This document shows, in pieces, positions 55,491-63,510 of a DNA stretch of 64,000 nucleotides. Both the position numbers and the translations under genes were made by a program. The notes under the pieces are model-generated. The model ran no database searches and was not told where the DNA came from. It saw nothing but the letters and a program-made list of their open reading frames with translations. Positions within the stretch are counted from its first letter, which is position 1. Every line of letters starts with the position of its first letter. Source of the stretch: Deltaproteobacteria bacterium (GTDB taxonomy: Bacteria > Myxococcota > Myxococcia > Myxococcales > Anaeromyxobacteraceae); the NCBI GenBank assembly GCA_016214955.1, contig JACRMN010000019.1:291848-355847 (forward strand). Direction: 5' to 3'.

Positions 55491-57710
55491 ATGCCCCCTT
55501 CTGCCGAGACCCTCGCCTACCGCATCTGCCCGCTGTGCGAGGCCTGCTGCGGGCTGGAGCTGACGGTGTCCGGGGGCGCGGTCACCGCCGTGCGCGGCGA
55601 CGACGCCGACCCCTTCAGCCAGGGCCACCTCTGCCCCAAGGCGGTCGCCCTGCGCGACCTGCACGAGGACCCCGACAGGCTGCGCCAGCCGCTCCTGCGC
55701 CGGGGCGGGGTGCTCGAGCCCTGCACCTGGGACGAGGCCTTCGCCGAGATCGAGCGCCGACTCCCGCCCATCCTGGCCGCCGGCGGCCGCGACGCCCTCG
55801 GCCTCGTGGCCGGCAACCCGGTGGTCCACAAGATGGGGCTGCTGCTCTACTTCGCGCGCCTGGCGCGGGCGGTGGGGACCCGCAACATCTACTCGGCCGC
55901 CACCCTCGACCAGATGCCCAAGCAGCTCTCCTCCGGGCTGCTCTTCGGCCACTGGCTCTCGGTGCCGGTGCCGGACATCGAGCGCACCGGCTACCTGCTG
56001 GTGCTGGGCGCCAACCCCGTGGTCTCGAACGGCAGCATGTGGACCGTCCCCGGCTTCGAGCGGAAGGCCCGGGCGCTCCGGGCCCGCGGCGGCAAGCTGG
56101 TGGTGGTGGACCCGCGGCGCACCGAGACCGCGGCCCTGGCCGACAGGCACCTCCCCATCCGGCCGGGCGCCGACGCCTTCCTCCTCCTGGCGATGGCGCA
56201 GGTGCTCCTCGCCGAGGGGCGGGTCCGGCTCGGCAGGCTGGCGGAGCACGTGGCCGGCCTCCCGGGCCTCGCGGACGCCGTTGCCCCCTTCACCCCGGAG
56301 CGGGTGGCGGGCCGCTGCGGCATCGGCGCGGGCCAGATCCGCGATCTCGCCCGGGAGCTGGCCTCGGCGGAGCGGGCCGCCGTCTACGGGCGCATGGGCA
56401 CCTGCACCCAGGAGTACGGGACGCTCGCGAGCTGGCTGGTGGACGTGCTCAACGTGCTCACCGGCAACCTCGACGAACCAGGCGGCGCCATGTTCCCCCG
56501 GGCGCCGGCCTTCGCCGCCAACACCCAGAGCCGGCCGGGGCAGGGGAAGGGCGTGGCCGTGGGGCGGCGCCGCTCCCGCGTCTCCGGGGCGCCCGAGGTG
56601 ATGGGGGAGCTGCCCCTCGGCTGCCTGGCCGAGGAGATCGAGACGCCGGGCCAGGGGCAGGTGCGGGCGCTCCTCACCGTGGCCACCAACCCGGTGCTCT
56701 CGGCCCCCAACGGCGCGCGCCTGGCGCGGGCGCTCGACGGGCTCGAGCTCATGGTCTCGGTGGACGTCTACGTGAACGAGACCACCCGCCACGCCCACGT
56801 GGTGCTCCCCGGCCTCTCGCCGCTCGAGGAGCCCCACTACGACGTGGCCTTCCCCCAGCTCGCCTGGCGGAACGCCGCCCGGATGAGCCCGGCGGTGCTG
56901 CCGCGCCCCGCCGGCCAGCCGGCCGAGTGGGAGATCCTGCTCCGGCTGCAGGCCATCTGCCTCGGGCTCGGTGCCGGCATCGATGCCGCCGCCTACGACG
57001 CCGAGCTGCTGGCCGAGGAGGTGGGCCGCGCCGCCGGCCCCCAGGCCCCCGCCGTGCTCCAGGCGCTGGGCGGGCGGCCCGGCCCCGAGCGGCTCCTCGA
57101 CCTGGGGCTGCGCACCGGTCCCTACGGCGACGGCTTCGGGAAGGTGCCGGCCGGCCTCAGCCTGGCGCGGCTGGCGGCCGCGCCCCACGGCATCGACCTG
57201 GGGCCGCTCCAGCCCCGCATCCCGGAGGTACTGCGCACCGCCTCCGGGAAGATCGAGCTGTTGCCCGACATGCTGCGCGCCGATCTCTTCCGCGCCGCCG
57301 CCGACCTCGACAGGCCGGTGCCGGCGCTGGTGGTGGTGGGGCGGCGCCAGCTCCGCTCCAACAACTCCTGGATGCACAACCTGCCGGTGCTGGCCAAGGG
57401 GCCCTTCCGCTGCACCGCGCTCGTCCACCCGAGCGACGCCGCGCGCCTGGGGCTGCGGGACGGCGCGCGGGCGCGGCTCGCCGCCAACGGCCGGAGCGTC
57501 GAGGCCGAGGTGCAGGTGAGCGACGAGGTGATGCCCGGCGTGGTCAGCCTGCCCCACGGCTGGGGCCACGACCTGCCCGGCGCCCGGCTGCGGGTGGCGG
57601 CCGAGCGGCCCGGCGCCAACCTCAACGCGCTGCTCGACGAGGGGCTCCGCGACCCGCTCTCCGGCAACGCGGTGCTCTCGGGCGTGGCGGTGGAGCTGAC
57701 GCCGGCCTGA
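55491..57710 (+). CDS. Molybdopterin-dependent oxidoreductase (formate dehydrogenase-like)
   Basis: A 739-residue member of the DMSO reductase/formate dehydrogenase superfamily. The N-terminal 4Fe-4S site is CPLCEACCGLEL followed later by GHLCPKA. MGD-binding phrases include LVAGNPVVHK, GANPVVSNGSMW, GRMGTCTQEYGT, NVLTGNLDEPGGAM and the C-terminal RRQLRSNNSWMHNLP domain. The place where formate dehydrogenases carry Cys or Sec reads AATLDQMP, with no cysteine or in-frame UGA, so this is probably not a formate dehydrogenase and its substrate is unknown. No signal peptide or small subunit is adjacent. Confidence 0.88.
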   Translation: MPPSAETLAYRICPLCEACCGLELTVSGGAVTAVRGDDADPFSQGHLCPKAVALRDLHEDPDRLRQPLLRRGGVLEPCTWDEAFAEIERRLPPILAAGGRDALGLVAGNPVVHKMGLLLYFARLARAVGTRNIYSAATLDQMPKQLSSGLLFGHWLSVPVPDIERTGYLLVLGANPVVSNGSMWTVPGFERKARALRARGGKLVVVDPRRTETAALADRHLPIRPGADAFLLLAMAQVLLAEGRVRLGRLAEHVAGLPGLADAVAPFTPERVAGRCGIGAGQIRDLARELASAERAAVYGRMGTCTQEYGTLASWLVDVLNVLTGNLDEPGGAMFPRAPAFAANTQSRPGQGKGVAVGRRRSRVSGAPEVMGELPLGCLAEEIETPGQGQVRALLTVATNPVLSAPNGARLARALDGLELMVSVDVYVNETTRHAHVVLPGLSPLEEPHYDVAFPQLAWRNAARMSPAVLPRPAGQPAEWEILLRLQAICLGLGAGIDAAAYDAELLAEEVGRAAGPQAPAVLQALGGRPGPERLLDLGLRTGPYGDGFGKVPAGLSLARLAAAPHGIDLGPLQPRIPEVLRTASGKIELLPDMLRADLFRAAADLDRPVPALVVVGRRQLRSNNSWMHNLPVLAKGPFRCTALVHPSDAARLGLRDGARARLAANGRSVEAEVQVSDEVMPGVVSLPHGWGHDLPGARLRVAAERPGANLNALLDEGLRDPLSGNAVLSGVAVELTPA

Positions 57711-57763
57711 CGGTCCGGCGATGGGCTCCCGGGCCCCGTCTGGCCCGGTCGCAGGGCGCCCGC

Positions 57764-58834
57764 CTACTCCAGCCCGCGCTCGTAGAGCTCCTCCTCGTCG
57801 AGCCCGAGGAAGTGGCCCACCTCGTGGAGAAGGGTGATGCCGATCTGCTCCAGCAGGTCGTCGCGGTCGTGGGCGAAGCGCTCCAGGTTGCGCTGGTAGA
57901 GGACGATGGAGGAGGGGAAGTGGCTCCAGGGGTCGGAGCCCTTCTGCCCCAGCGGCGAGCCCCGGAAGATGCCGAGGATGCCGGGCGAGAGCGGCGGCTC
58001 GGAGCCGCGCAGGTCGTCGTCGGCGGGGATGGGCTCCACGGCGATGGCCACGTTGGCGAGGTAGTGGCGCACCTGCTCCGGCAGCTCGCGCAGCGCGTCC
58101 TCCACCGCGCGGTCGAACGCGGCCTCGGCGAGCCGCACCGGCTCGGGGAAGTCGTCGGGTGCCAGCCTGCGGGCCCGGGCGAAGCGCCGCTCGGCCTCGC
58201 GGGCGTCGCCGCGGCGCTCGGCGACGAGCCCGAGCGTGTGGTGGGCCCAGGCCTCGTCCGGCGCGCGCTCCAGGAGCGAGAGGAGCTGGTCCCGGGCCTC
58301 GTCGAGCCGCAGGAGCTCCCAGAGCGCGAAGCCCCGCTCCAGCATGGCGTCCACCGCCTCCGGCTCGACGGCCAGCACCGCGTCGGCGGCAGCCAGCGCC
58401 TCGGAGCTCTGGCCGAGCTGGTTGTGGGCCGCCGCCTGCACCAGCAGGAGCTCGGACCGGAGGGCGTCGTCCCCCTCGGCGCCGCGGCGGCGCGCCAGCC
58501 GCTCCCCGCGCTGGGCCAGGGTGAGCCCCTCCTCCAGGTCCTCCCGCTCCGGCTCGCCGGCCAGGCGCGCCGTGAGGAAGTCGGCCGCGCCCAGGAGCAG
58601 CTCCGGGTCGTCGCCTCCCACCGCCAGCGCCGCCGTGTAGGCGGAGCGGGCCTCGGGTAGGCGGCCCAGGTCGGTGAGGGCCGCCGCCCGGTAGTGGAGG
58701 GCGGGCACGGAGCGGGGCGCCAGCCGCGCGGCCGCCTCGGCCTGCCGGAGCGCCTCCTCCGGCTCGCCGCGCTCGAACGCCAGCGCGGCCTCCGCGAGGA
58801 GCCGATCCGCCTCGCCGGTTCCTGGCAGCGCCAT
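57764..58834 (-). CDS. TPR protein with C-terminal zincin metallopeptidase domain
   Basis: A 356-residue cytoplasmic protein. Residues about 5-225 form TPR repeats (ALAFERGEPEEALRQAEAA, QLGQSSEALAAADAVLAVEP, HHTLGLVAERRGDAREAERR). Residues about 230-356 resemble the small bacterial metallopeptidase family of DUF1025 type, with the extended zinc motif HEVGHFLGLDEEEL and the usual preceding segment SSIVLYQRNLERFAHD. The family domain is normally free-standing at about 110-130 residues; fusion to TPRs is unusual. ATG at 58834 lies 7 nt after a TATAAA. Confidence 0.85.
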   Translation of the reverse strand: MALPGTGEADRLLAEAALAFERGEPEEALRQAEAAARLAPRSVPALHYRAAALTDLGRLPEARSAYTAALAVGGDDPELLLGAADFLTARLAGEPEREDLEEGLTLAQRGERLARRRGAEGDDALRSELLLVQAAAHNQLGQSSEALAAADAVLAVEPEAVDAMLERGFALWELLRLDEARDQLLSLLERAPDEAWAHHTLGLVAERRGDAREAERRFARARRLAPDDFPEPVRLAEAAFDRAVEDALRELPEQVRHYLANVAIAVEPIPADDDLRGSEPPLSPGILGIFRGSPLGQKGSDPWSHFPSSIVLYQRNLERFAHDRDDLLEQIGITLLHEVGHFLGLDEEELYERGLE

Positions 58835-58841
58835 GCCCGGC

Positions 58842-58847
58842 TTTATA
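58842..58847 (-). promoter_or_regulatory. -10 hexamer TATAAA, leaderless-type start
   Basis: On the minus strand TATAAA ends 7 nt before the ATG at 58834. Confidence 0.45.
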
Positions 58848-59048
58848 CGCCGGCGGCGAGCCGCCCGCCCCGGCGGCCTCCCGCGCGAGCAGAAATCACC
58901 TGGAAGAACAGGCGAGTTCAACCATGTCCGGCACCGGGCGCCCCCGAGTCTCCCGTCTCAGGTCCGGCACGTCCTCTCGCCGGGCCCGCTCGATCTGGCC
59001 TCCGCCCCGGCCGCAGCACGCCCGTGACGCGACGCGTTGAAGGACGCG

Positions 59049-59077
59049 TTGACGGGGCGGCATCGGGGCGGCATGAT
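59049..59077 (+). promoter_or_regulatory. Promoter-like pair in the gene-free interval
   Basis: TTGACG (59049-59054), a 17-nt spacer, CATGAT (59072-59077). It points away from any plus-strand gene. Confidence 0.35.
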
Positions 59078-59083
59078 CTCTAC

Positions 59084-59215
59084 AGACGTTGCCTGCTGCA
59101 GCCGAGGGGCGGGCTCGAGACACGGCGAGGGCAACCGCAACTACGCGCTTTCACGGGCGGAACCCGGAGGTCGTCGCCGGCGGGGCCCCGGTCGAAAGGC
59201 TGGGGCCCCGCGCCA
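59084..59215 (+). ncRNA. Candidate small RNA between the TPR-metallopeptidase gene and ogt
   Basis: Speculative: a transcript from the promoter-like pair at 59049 would contain GTTGCC...GGCAAC pairing and end at a strong hairpin (CGGGGCCCC at 59181-59189 with GGGGCCCCG at 59202-59210). No family is recognised and there is no U-tract. Confidence 0.2.
59181..59210. terminator. Strong hairpin downstream of ogt
   Basis: 9-bp arms CGGGGCCCC and GGGGCCCCG around a 12-nt loop, 50 nt past the ogt stop on the minus strand. There is no U-tract on either strand. Confidence 0.4.
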
Positions 59216-59259
59216 TTTCGCGGGCGGCCGGTCCGCCCCGCCGCCAGGTGCGACATCTC

Positions 59260-59757
59260 CTACCAGAAGCGCTGCGACCGGACCTGGCGCGCGCGCACCT
59301 CGCGCTCGTGGTCGAGGAGCCAGCGCTTGGCCAGGAGCCCCCCGGCGTAGCCGGTGAGCGTCCCGTCGGCTCCCACCACCCGGTGGCAGGGGACCACGAT
59401 GGCGATGGGGTTCTGGCCGTTGGCGGCGCCCACGGCCCGGGCTGCCGAGGGCTTGCCGAGCGACTTCGCCAGCTCGGCGTAGGAGCAGGTGACGCCGAAG
59501 CCGATGGTGCAGAGCTCCTTCCACACGGCGCGCTGGAAGGGCGTGCCGGCGGCGGCCAGCGGCAGCTCGAACTCCTGCCGGGTGCCGGCGAAGTACTCGG
59601 CGAGCTGGGTGGCTGCGCGGCGCAGGAGCGGGTGGCCGGGCGCCTCGGCGCCGCGGGCCGCGCCGGCGCCGAAGGAGACCTCGGTGAGCCCATCGGCGCA
59701 GGTCACGATCCGCAGCCGCCCCACCGGGCTCTCGAGCGAGAGGCGGAAGTGGGTCAT
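59260..59757 (-). CDS. ogt: Methylated-DNA-protein-cysteine methyltransferase
   Basis: A suicide enzyme that removes alkyl groups from O6-alkylguanine. The 165-residue product contains the active-site motif IVVPCHRVV with the acceptor cysteine, the preceding ANGQNPIA, the helix-turn-helix phrase [12 protein letters not shown] and [15 protein letters not shown]. Its start overlaps the Ada-AlkA stop by 4 nt (ATGA), so the two alkylation-repair genes form one operon. Confidence 0.95.
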   Translation of the reverse strand: MTHFRLSLESPVGRLRIVTCADGLTEVSFGAGAARGAEAPGHPLLRRAATQLAEYFAGTRQEFELPLAAAGTPFQRAVWKELCTIGFGVTCSYAELAKSLGKPSAARAVGAANGQNPIAIVVPCHRVVGADGTLTGYAGGLLAKRWLLDHEREVRARQVRSQRFW

Positions 59758-61214
59758 GCGCCGGCTCCTGCCGCGGTGGCGGTCCAGAGGTGGAGAGCGG
59801 CGTAGGCCCGCCAGGGGCGCCAGGCCGCCGAGCGCTCGTCGGCGTCGCGGGCCGGGCAGTCCTCCAGCGCACGGCGCACCGCCAGGTCGCCGGCCGGGAA
59901 GGCGTCGGGGTCGCCGAGGGCGCGCATGGCGATGACCTGGGCGGTCCAGTCGCCCACGCCCGGCAGGGCCCGCAGCCGCTCTCGCTCGGCCGCGCCGGCG
60001 CCGCGCTCGAGCCGGAGCGAGCCGCCGGCCACGGCATCGGCCAGCGCCAGCAGCGTCCGGGCCCGCGCGCCCGGCATGCCGAGCCGCGCGATCCTCGCCT
60101 CGCCGGCCGCGGCCACCGCCTCCGGGGTGGGCGAGAGCCGGTGGAGGGCCGGGAAGGGGGTGGCGCAGGGCTCTCCCAGCGCCCGCGCCAGCCGGCCTGC
60201 CACCGTGGTGGCGGCGGCCACGCTCACCTGCTGGCCCAGCACCACCCGCGTCGCCGCCTCGAAGCCGTCGAAGGCCCCGGGCACGCGCAGGCCGGGCCGC
60301 GCGCGCACCGCCGGGCGCAGCCGAGGGTCGGCGGCCAGGTGGGCCGAGACCAGGTGGGGCAGGGCGTCGAGGTCGAAGAGCGCCCGCAGCCGCGCCGCCA
60401 GCGGCATGAGCGCGCCGGCCAGCGAGAGCGACACCTGGGCGCGCAGCGCCGGCCGGCCGGGGAGGGGGCGCACCTCCACCCATCCGGCCCGCCGGCCGAG
60501 GCGCACCGTCCGCCGGTAGGCGCCGCCGCGCACCTCCTCCACGCCCTCGGTGGCGCGCGCCGCCAGGAAGGCGAGCAGCGCCTCCCAGTCGAGCGGGGGC
60601 CGGTAGTCGAGCCGGAGCCAGAGCCCGCCGCCCTCCGGCTCGGCGTGCGCCCGGCGCAGCGCCGAGGGCGGGCGGCCGAAGCGGCTGCGGAAGAGGGCGT
60701 TGAAGCGCCGCAGGCTCCCGAACCCGGCGGCGAAGGCCACCTCGGCCATGGGCAGGGCGGTGTCCTGGAGGAGCTGCTTGGCGAGCGCCATGCGGCGGGA
60801 CTGGGCCAGCTCCACCGGCGAGAGGCCGAGCTCGCCGCAGAGGGCGCGGCGCAGGTGCCGCGCGGTCACGCCCAGCCCGGCCGCCAGCTCCTCCACCGAG
60901 CCCTCGTTGAGCGCCCCGGCGTCGATGCGAGAGACCGCCGCCGCCACCAGCCGCGGCACCGCGTCCACCGGCCCCTGGCCCGGCGCCAGCTCCGGCCGGC
61001 AGCGGAAGCAGGCCCGGTACCCCTCCCGCTCCGCCTCCGCGGCGCGGGCGAAGAAGGTGCAGCGATCCCGCCCCGGCGTCCGAGCCGGGCACACCGGCCG
61101 GCAGTAGATGCCGGTGGTTCGCACCGCCACGAAGAACAGGCCGTCGAAGCGGCGGTCCCGGGCGGCCACGGCGCGGTAGCAGGTGTCGGGGTCCAGCTCC
61201 ACGCCGCCATCCAT
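59754..61214 (-). CDS. Ada-type regulator fused to AlkA DNA-3-methyladenine glycosylase
   Basis: A 486-residue fusion. Residues about 8-75 are the Ada N-domain with its four zinc cysteines ([11 protein letters not shown] and ACFRCRPE); one of these accepts methyl from phosphotriesters. Residues about 85-180 form an AraC-type DNA-binding domain ([39 protein letters not shown]). The C-terminal half is AlkA with a helix-hairpin-helix ([20 protein letters not shown]) and the catalytic Asp in [15 protein letters not shown] at 61214. Probably senses alkylation and induces itself and ogt. Confidence 0.94.
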   Translation of the reverse strand: MDGGVELDPDTCYRAVAARDRRFDGLFFVAVRTTGIYCRPVCPARTPGRDRCTFFARAAEAEREGYRACFRCRPELAPGQGPVDAVPRLVAAAVSRIDAGALNEGSVEELAAGLGVTARHLRRALCGELGLSPVELAQSRRMALAKQLLQDTALPMAEVAFAAGFGSLRRFNALFRSRFGRPPSALRRAHAEPEGGGLWLRLDYRPPLDWEALLAFLAARATEGVEEVRGGAYRRTVRLGRRAGWVEVRPLPGRPALRAQVSLSLAGALMPLAARLRALFDLDALPHLVSAHLAADPRLRPAVRARPGLRVPGAFDGFEAATRVVLGQQVSVAAATTVAGRLARALGEPCATPFPALHRLSPTPEAVAAAGEARIARLGMPGARARTLLALADAVAGGSLRLERGAGAAERERLRALPGVGDWTAQVIAMRALGDPDAFPAGDLAVRRALEDCPARDADERSAAWRPWRAYAALHLWTATAAGAGA

Positions 61215-61281
61215 ACTCCGCCGGGTGGGCCGCGTCTCGCCGCTTTCGGACGTGGGGGCCCCGCCGCTCCCGGCTGGGTCG

Positions 61282-62619
61282 CTACCCCTCGCGCGCCGGC
61301 ACGGGCGGCAGGTCGCGCGAGGCGATGTAGACCACGTTCCGGTTGGAGCGCTTGCCCCGGTACATGGCCCTGTCGGCGAGGTCGAGGATCTCGGCCTTCT
61401 CGGAGGAGTGCTCCGGCACGCTGGCGAGGCCAATGGAGCAGGTGATGTGCACCCGCTGGTTCTCGTCGGCGAGGAAGCTGTGGTCCTCGACGGAGCGCCG
61501 GATGCGCTCGGCCACCTTGAGGGCCCCGCCCGAGTCGATGCCCACCAGCACCGCCACGTACTCGTCGCCGCCGTAGCGCACCACCACGTCGTCGTCGCGG
61601 ACGCAGCTCTTCAGCACCCGGCCCACCTCCACCAGCAGCTTCGAGCCCACCAGGTGGCCGTGCTGATCGTTGACGCCCTTGAAGTGGTCGAGGTCGAGGA
61701 ACAGCACGGTGAAGGGCCGGCCGCTGCGGATCTCGCGGTCGAGCGCCATGTCGAGGAAGCGGGTGTTGTAGAGCCGGGTGAGGTCGTCGAGGTAGGCGAG
61801 GCTCTCCACCTGGCGCAGGTGGCCCAGCGTCCGCAGCCCCAGGCCCAGGTGGCTGCAGACGAACTCGGCCGAGTGCACCGCCTCCTCCTCCGGCTCGGCG
61901 GCGGTGGGCACCACCGCCGCGCCCAGGAGCCTGGAGCCGTCGAGGATGGGGAGCAGGAAGGCGTGGCCGCCCCGGGCCAGGTCCACGCGCTGCGGCGCGC
62001 GCAGGCCGGGCCAGGCATGGTCGGCCTCGGCGCGCAGCGCCTCGCCGTGCTCCTGGTCGAGGCCGAGCAGGCCCGTCACCACCATGCCGGCGTGGGTGCG
62101 CTCCACCAGCACGCCGGCCGAGGCTCCCAGCTCGCCCACCACCGCCGCCAGCCCCATGGAGACCAGCTTCTCGTGCTCCAGCGTGGCCGCGAGCCGCTGG
62201 CAGGTCTCGAAGAGCCGCACGTGGGAGCGCAGCGCCTTGTTCTCGGCGAGGAGCGCCCGCGTGGAGAGGCAGCGCTGCACCGCCAGGTGGAGCGCCTCGG
62301 GAGTCACCGGCTTCACCAGGTAGTCGGAGGCGCCGGTCTTCATGGCGCGCACCGCCGTGTCGACGCGGTCGAGGGCGGTGATGACCAGCGCCTCCATGCC
62401 CGGATCGAGCTGCTTCGCCTGCGCCAGGAGCTCGAGGCCGTCGGCGTCGGGGAGGATGACGTCGGTGAGCAGCACGTCGAAGCGGCGGGCGCGGAGCGAG
62501 GTCAGGGCCGCGTCCACGTCCTCGGCCACCTGCACCTCGTACCCGGCGCCGCGCAGGTAGTCCGAGTAGACCGTGCGGGCGAACCGCTCGTCGTCGACGA
62601 GGAGCACCGAGGAAGGCAT
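61282..62619 (-). CDS. REC-GAF-GGDEF diguanylate cyclase response regulator
   Basis: A 445-residue signalling protein. The receiver domain (1-120) has acidic DDE near the start and phospho-acceptor Asp53 in LLTDVILPDADG. A GAF-like domain covers about 145-265. The GGDEF domain (about 275-435) has the active motif GGDEY in VVRYGGDEYVAVL, the upstream FLDLDHFKGVND metal and substrate residues, and GLASVPEHSSEKAE. Cyclic di-GMP synthesis is therefore expected; no RxxD inhibitory site is obvious just before GGDEY. Its start is 23 bp from the divergent CheW gene. Confidence 0.92.
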   Translation of the reverse strand: MPSSVLLVDDERFARTVYSDYLRGAGYEVQVAEDVDAALTSLRARRFDVLLTDVILPDADGLELLAQAKQLDPGMEALVITALDRVDTAVRAMKTGASDYLVKPVTPEALHLAVQRCLSTRALLAENKALRSHVRLFETCQRLAATLEHEKLVSMGLAAVVGELGASAGVLVERTHAGMVVTGLLGLDQEHGEALRAEADHAWPGLRAPQRVDLARGGHAFLLPILDGSRLLGAAVVPTAAEPEEEAVHSAEFVCSHLGLGLRTLGHLRQVESLAYLDDLTRLYNTRFLDMALDREIRSGRPFTVLFLDLDHFKGVNDQHGHLVGSKLLVEVGRVLKSCVRDDDVVVRYGGDEYVAVLVGIDSGGALKVAERIRRSVEDHSFLADENQRVHITCSIGLASVPEHSSEKAEILDLADRAMYRGKRSNRNVVYIASRDLPPVPAREG

Positions 62620-62625
62620 CGCCCG

Positions 62626-62634
62626 TAGTATGAC
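62626..62634. promoter_or_regulatory. Overlapping divergent -10 elements
   Basis: In a 23-bp intergenic gap the minus strand reads CATACT (ending 7 nt before the GGDEF gene start) and the plus strand reads TAGTAT or TATGAC (ending 11 or 8 nt before the CheW gene start). The same bases serve both directions. Confidence 0.5.
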
Positions 62635-62642
62635 AAAGGCCG

Positions 62643-63413
62643 ATGCCGACGTCGCCAGCAGAACGCAGGGCCCTGCTCTTCACCGCCGGAGGCATCCCGC
62701 TGGCGCTGCGCCTGCCCATCGTCCGGGAGATCGTCCCGATCCCTCCCGGCGCGGCGGAGGTGGAGGTGCGCGGGCAGGTGGTCCCGGCGGTGCCCCTGGC
62801 TGTGGCCATGGGGCTCGGCGGCGGGCCCGGGCGCTTCGCGGTGCTCACCGAGGCCGCCCCGCCGGTCGCGCTGCGCGTGGACGCGGTGCACGCCATCGTC
62901 GACCTCAAGCAGACGGAGGTGTTCCAGCTCCCCGTGCGCACCCCGCTGCCGCAGCCGGCACCCTTTCAGGGCGCGGTGGTCGCAGGTGGAGTCATCTACC
63001 TCGAGCTGGCGCTGACGACGGCCGGCTGGGTCCCGCTGGAGCCGGCGCTCGACGACGGCATCCAGGCGGCCCAGGCCGACTTCGCCGCCGGGAGGGAGCT
63101 CGTCTTCGAGCGGGCCGGCACGCGGTACGCGGTGCCCATCTCGCTGCTGCTCCGGGTCGTGGAGTCGCCGCACGTCTTCCCGGTTCCCCTCGCACCAGCC
63201 GTGCACCGCGGGCTGCTCTACCACGAGCGCGCCATCTTCCCGGTCTTCGACCTGGCGGCGCTCTACGGCGGCGGGCCGGCGCCGGGCGCGACGCTGGCGG
63301 TCCTGGTGGATGCTGCCGGAACCGCCATCGCCGTCCTGGCCGACCGCGTCGCCCGCGAGGGCGACGCGGGTGAGGTGGTGCGTCCGGCGTGGGACGCCCT
63401 CTTCCCCACGTGA
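62643..63413 (+). CDS. Tandem CheW-like domain protein
   Basis: A 256-residue soluble protein with two CheW-like folds. The first (about 8-125) starts RALLFTAGGIPLALRLPIVREIV, the second (about 145-250) RELVFERAGTRYAVPISLLLRVVESP with YHERAIFPVFDLAALYG. CheW domains couple chemoreceptors to the kinase CheA; a double CheW may act as an adaptor for two complexes. No CheA or receptor gene lies in the window. It is followed by a response regulator gene, so a chemosensory link is possible. Confidence 0.8.
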   Translation: MPTSPAERRALLFTAGGIPLALRLPIVREIVPIPPGAAEVEVRGQVVPAVPLAVAMGLGGGPGRFAVLTEAAPPVALRVDAVHAIVDLKQTEVFQLPVRTPLPQPAPFQGAVVAGGVIYLELALTTAGWVPLEPALDDGIQAAQADFAAGRELVFERAGTRYAVPISLLLRVVESPHVFPVPLAPAVHRGLLYHERAIFPVFDLAALYGGGPAPGATLAVLVDAAGTAIAVLADRVAREGDAGEVVRPAWDALFPT

Positions 63414-63453
63414 ACCTGGGACAGCCGAATCGCTTGAAATCGCCCGTGAAACC

Positions 63454-63483
63454 TTGACAGCGGGCCGCCCCCGGCGTTAGCTC
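63454..63483 (+). promoter_or_regulatory. Promoter of the last response regulator
   Basis: TTGACA (63454-63459, a perfect -35), an 18-nt spacer and TAGCTC (63478-63483). Confidence 0.6.
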
Positions 63484-63510
63484 GTCCGAGCCCATTCCGC
63501 GGGAAAAAGC

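Larger units (their letters stand above)
58848..59259. other. Gene-free interval of about 425 bp
   Basis: No convincing coding region is seen here between two minus-strand genes. It holds two short direct repeats (GACGCGTTGA twice at about 59030-59052; GGGGCGGCAT twice at about 59054-59074), a plus-strand promoter-like pair (59049-59077), an inverted pair GTTGCC/GGCAAC and a strong hairpin at 59181-59210. Confidence 0.5.

Noticed and set aside
55491..57710. Second selenoprotein: molybdopterin oxidoreductase
   Set aside because: No in-frame UGA and no Cys at the expected metal-ligand position.
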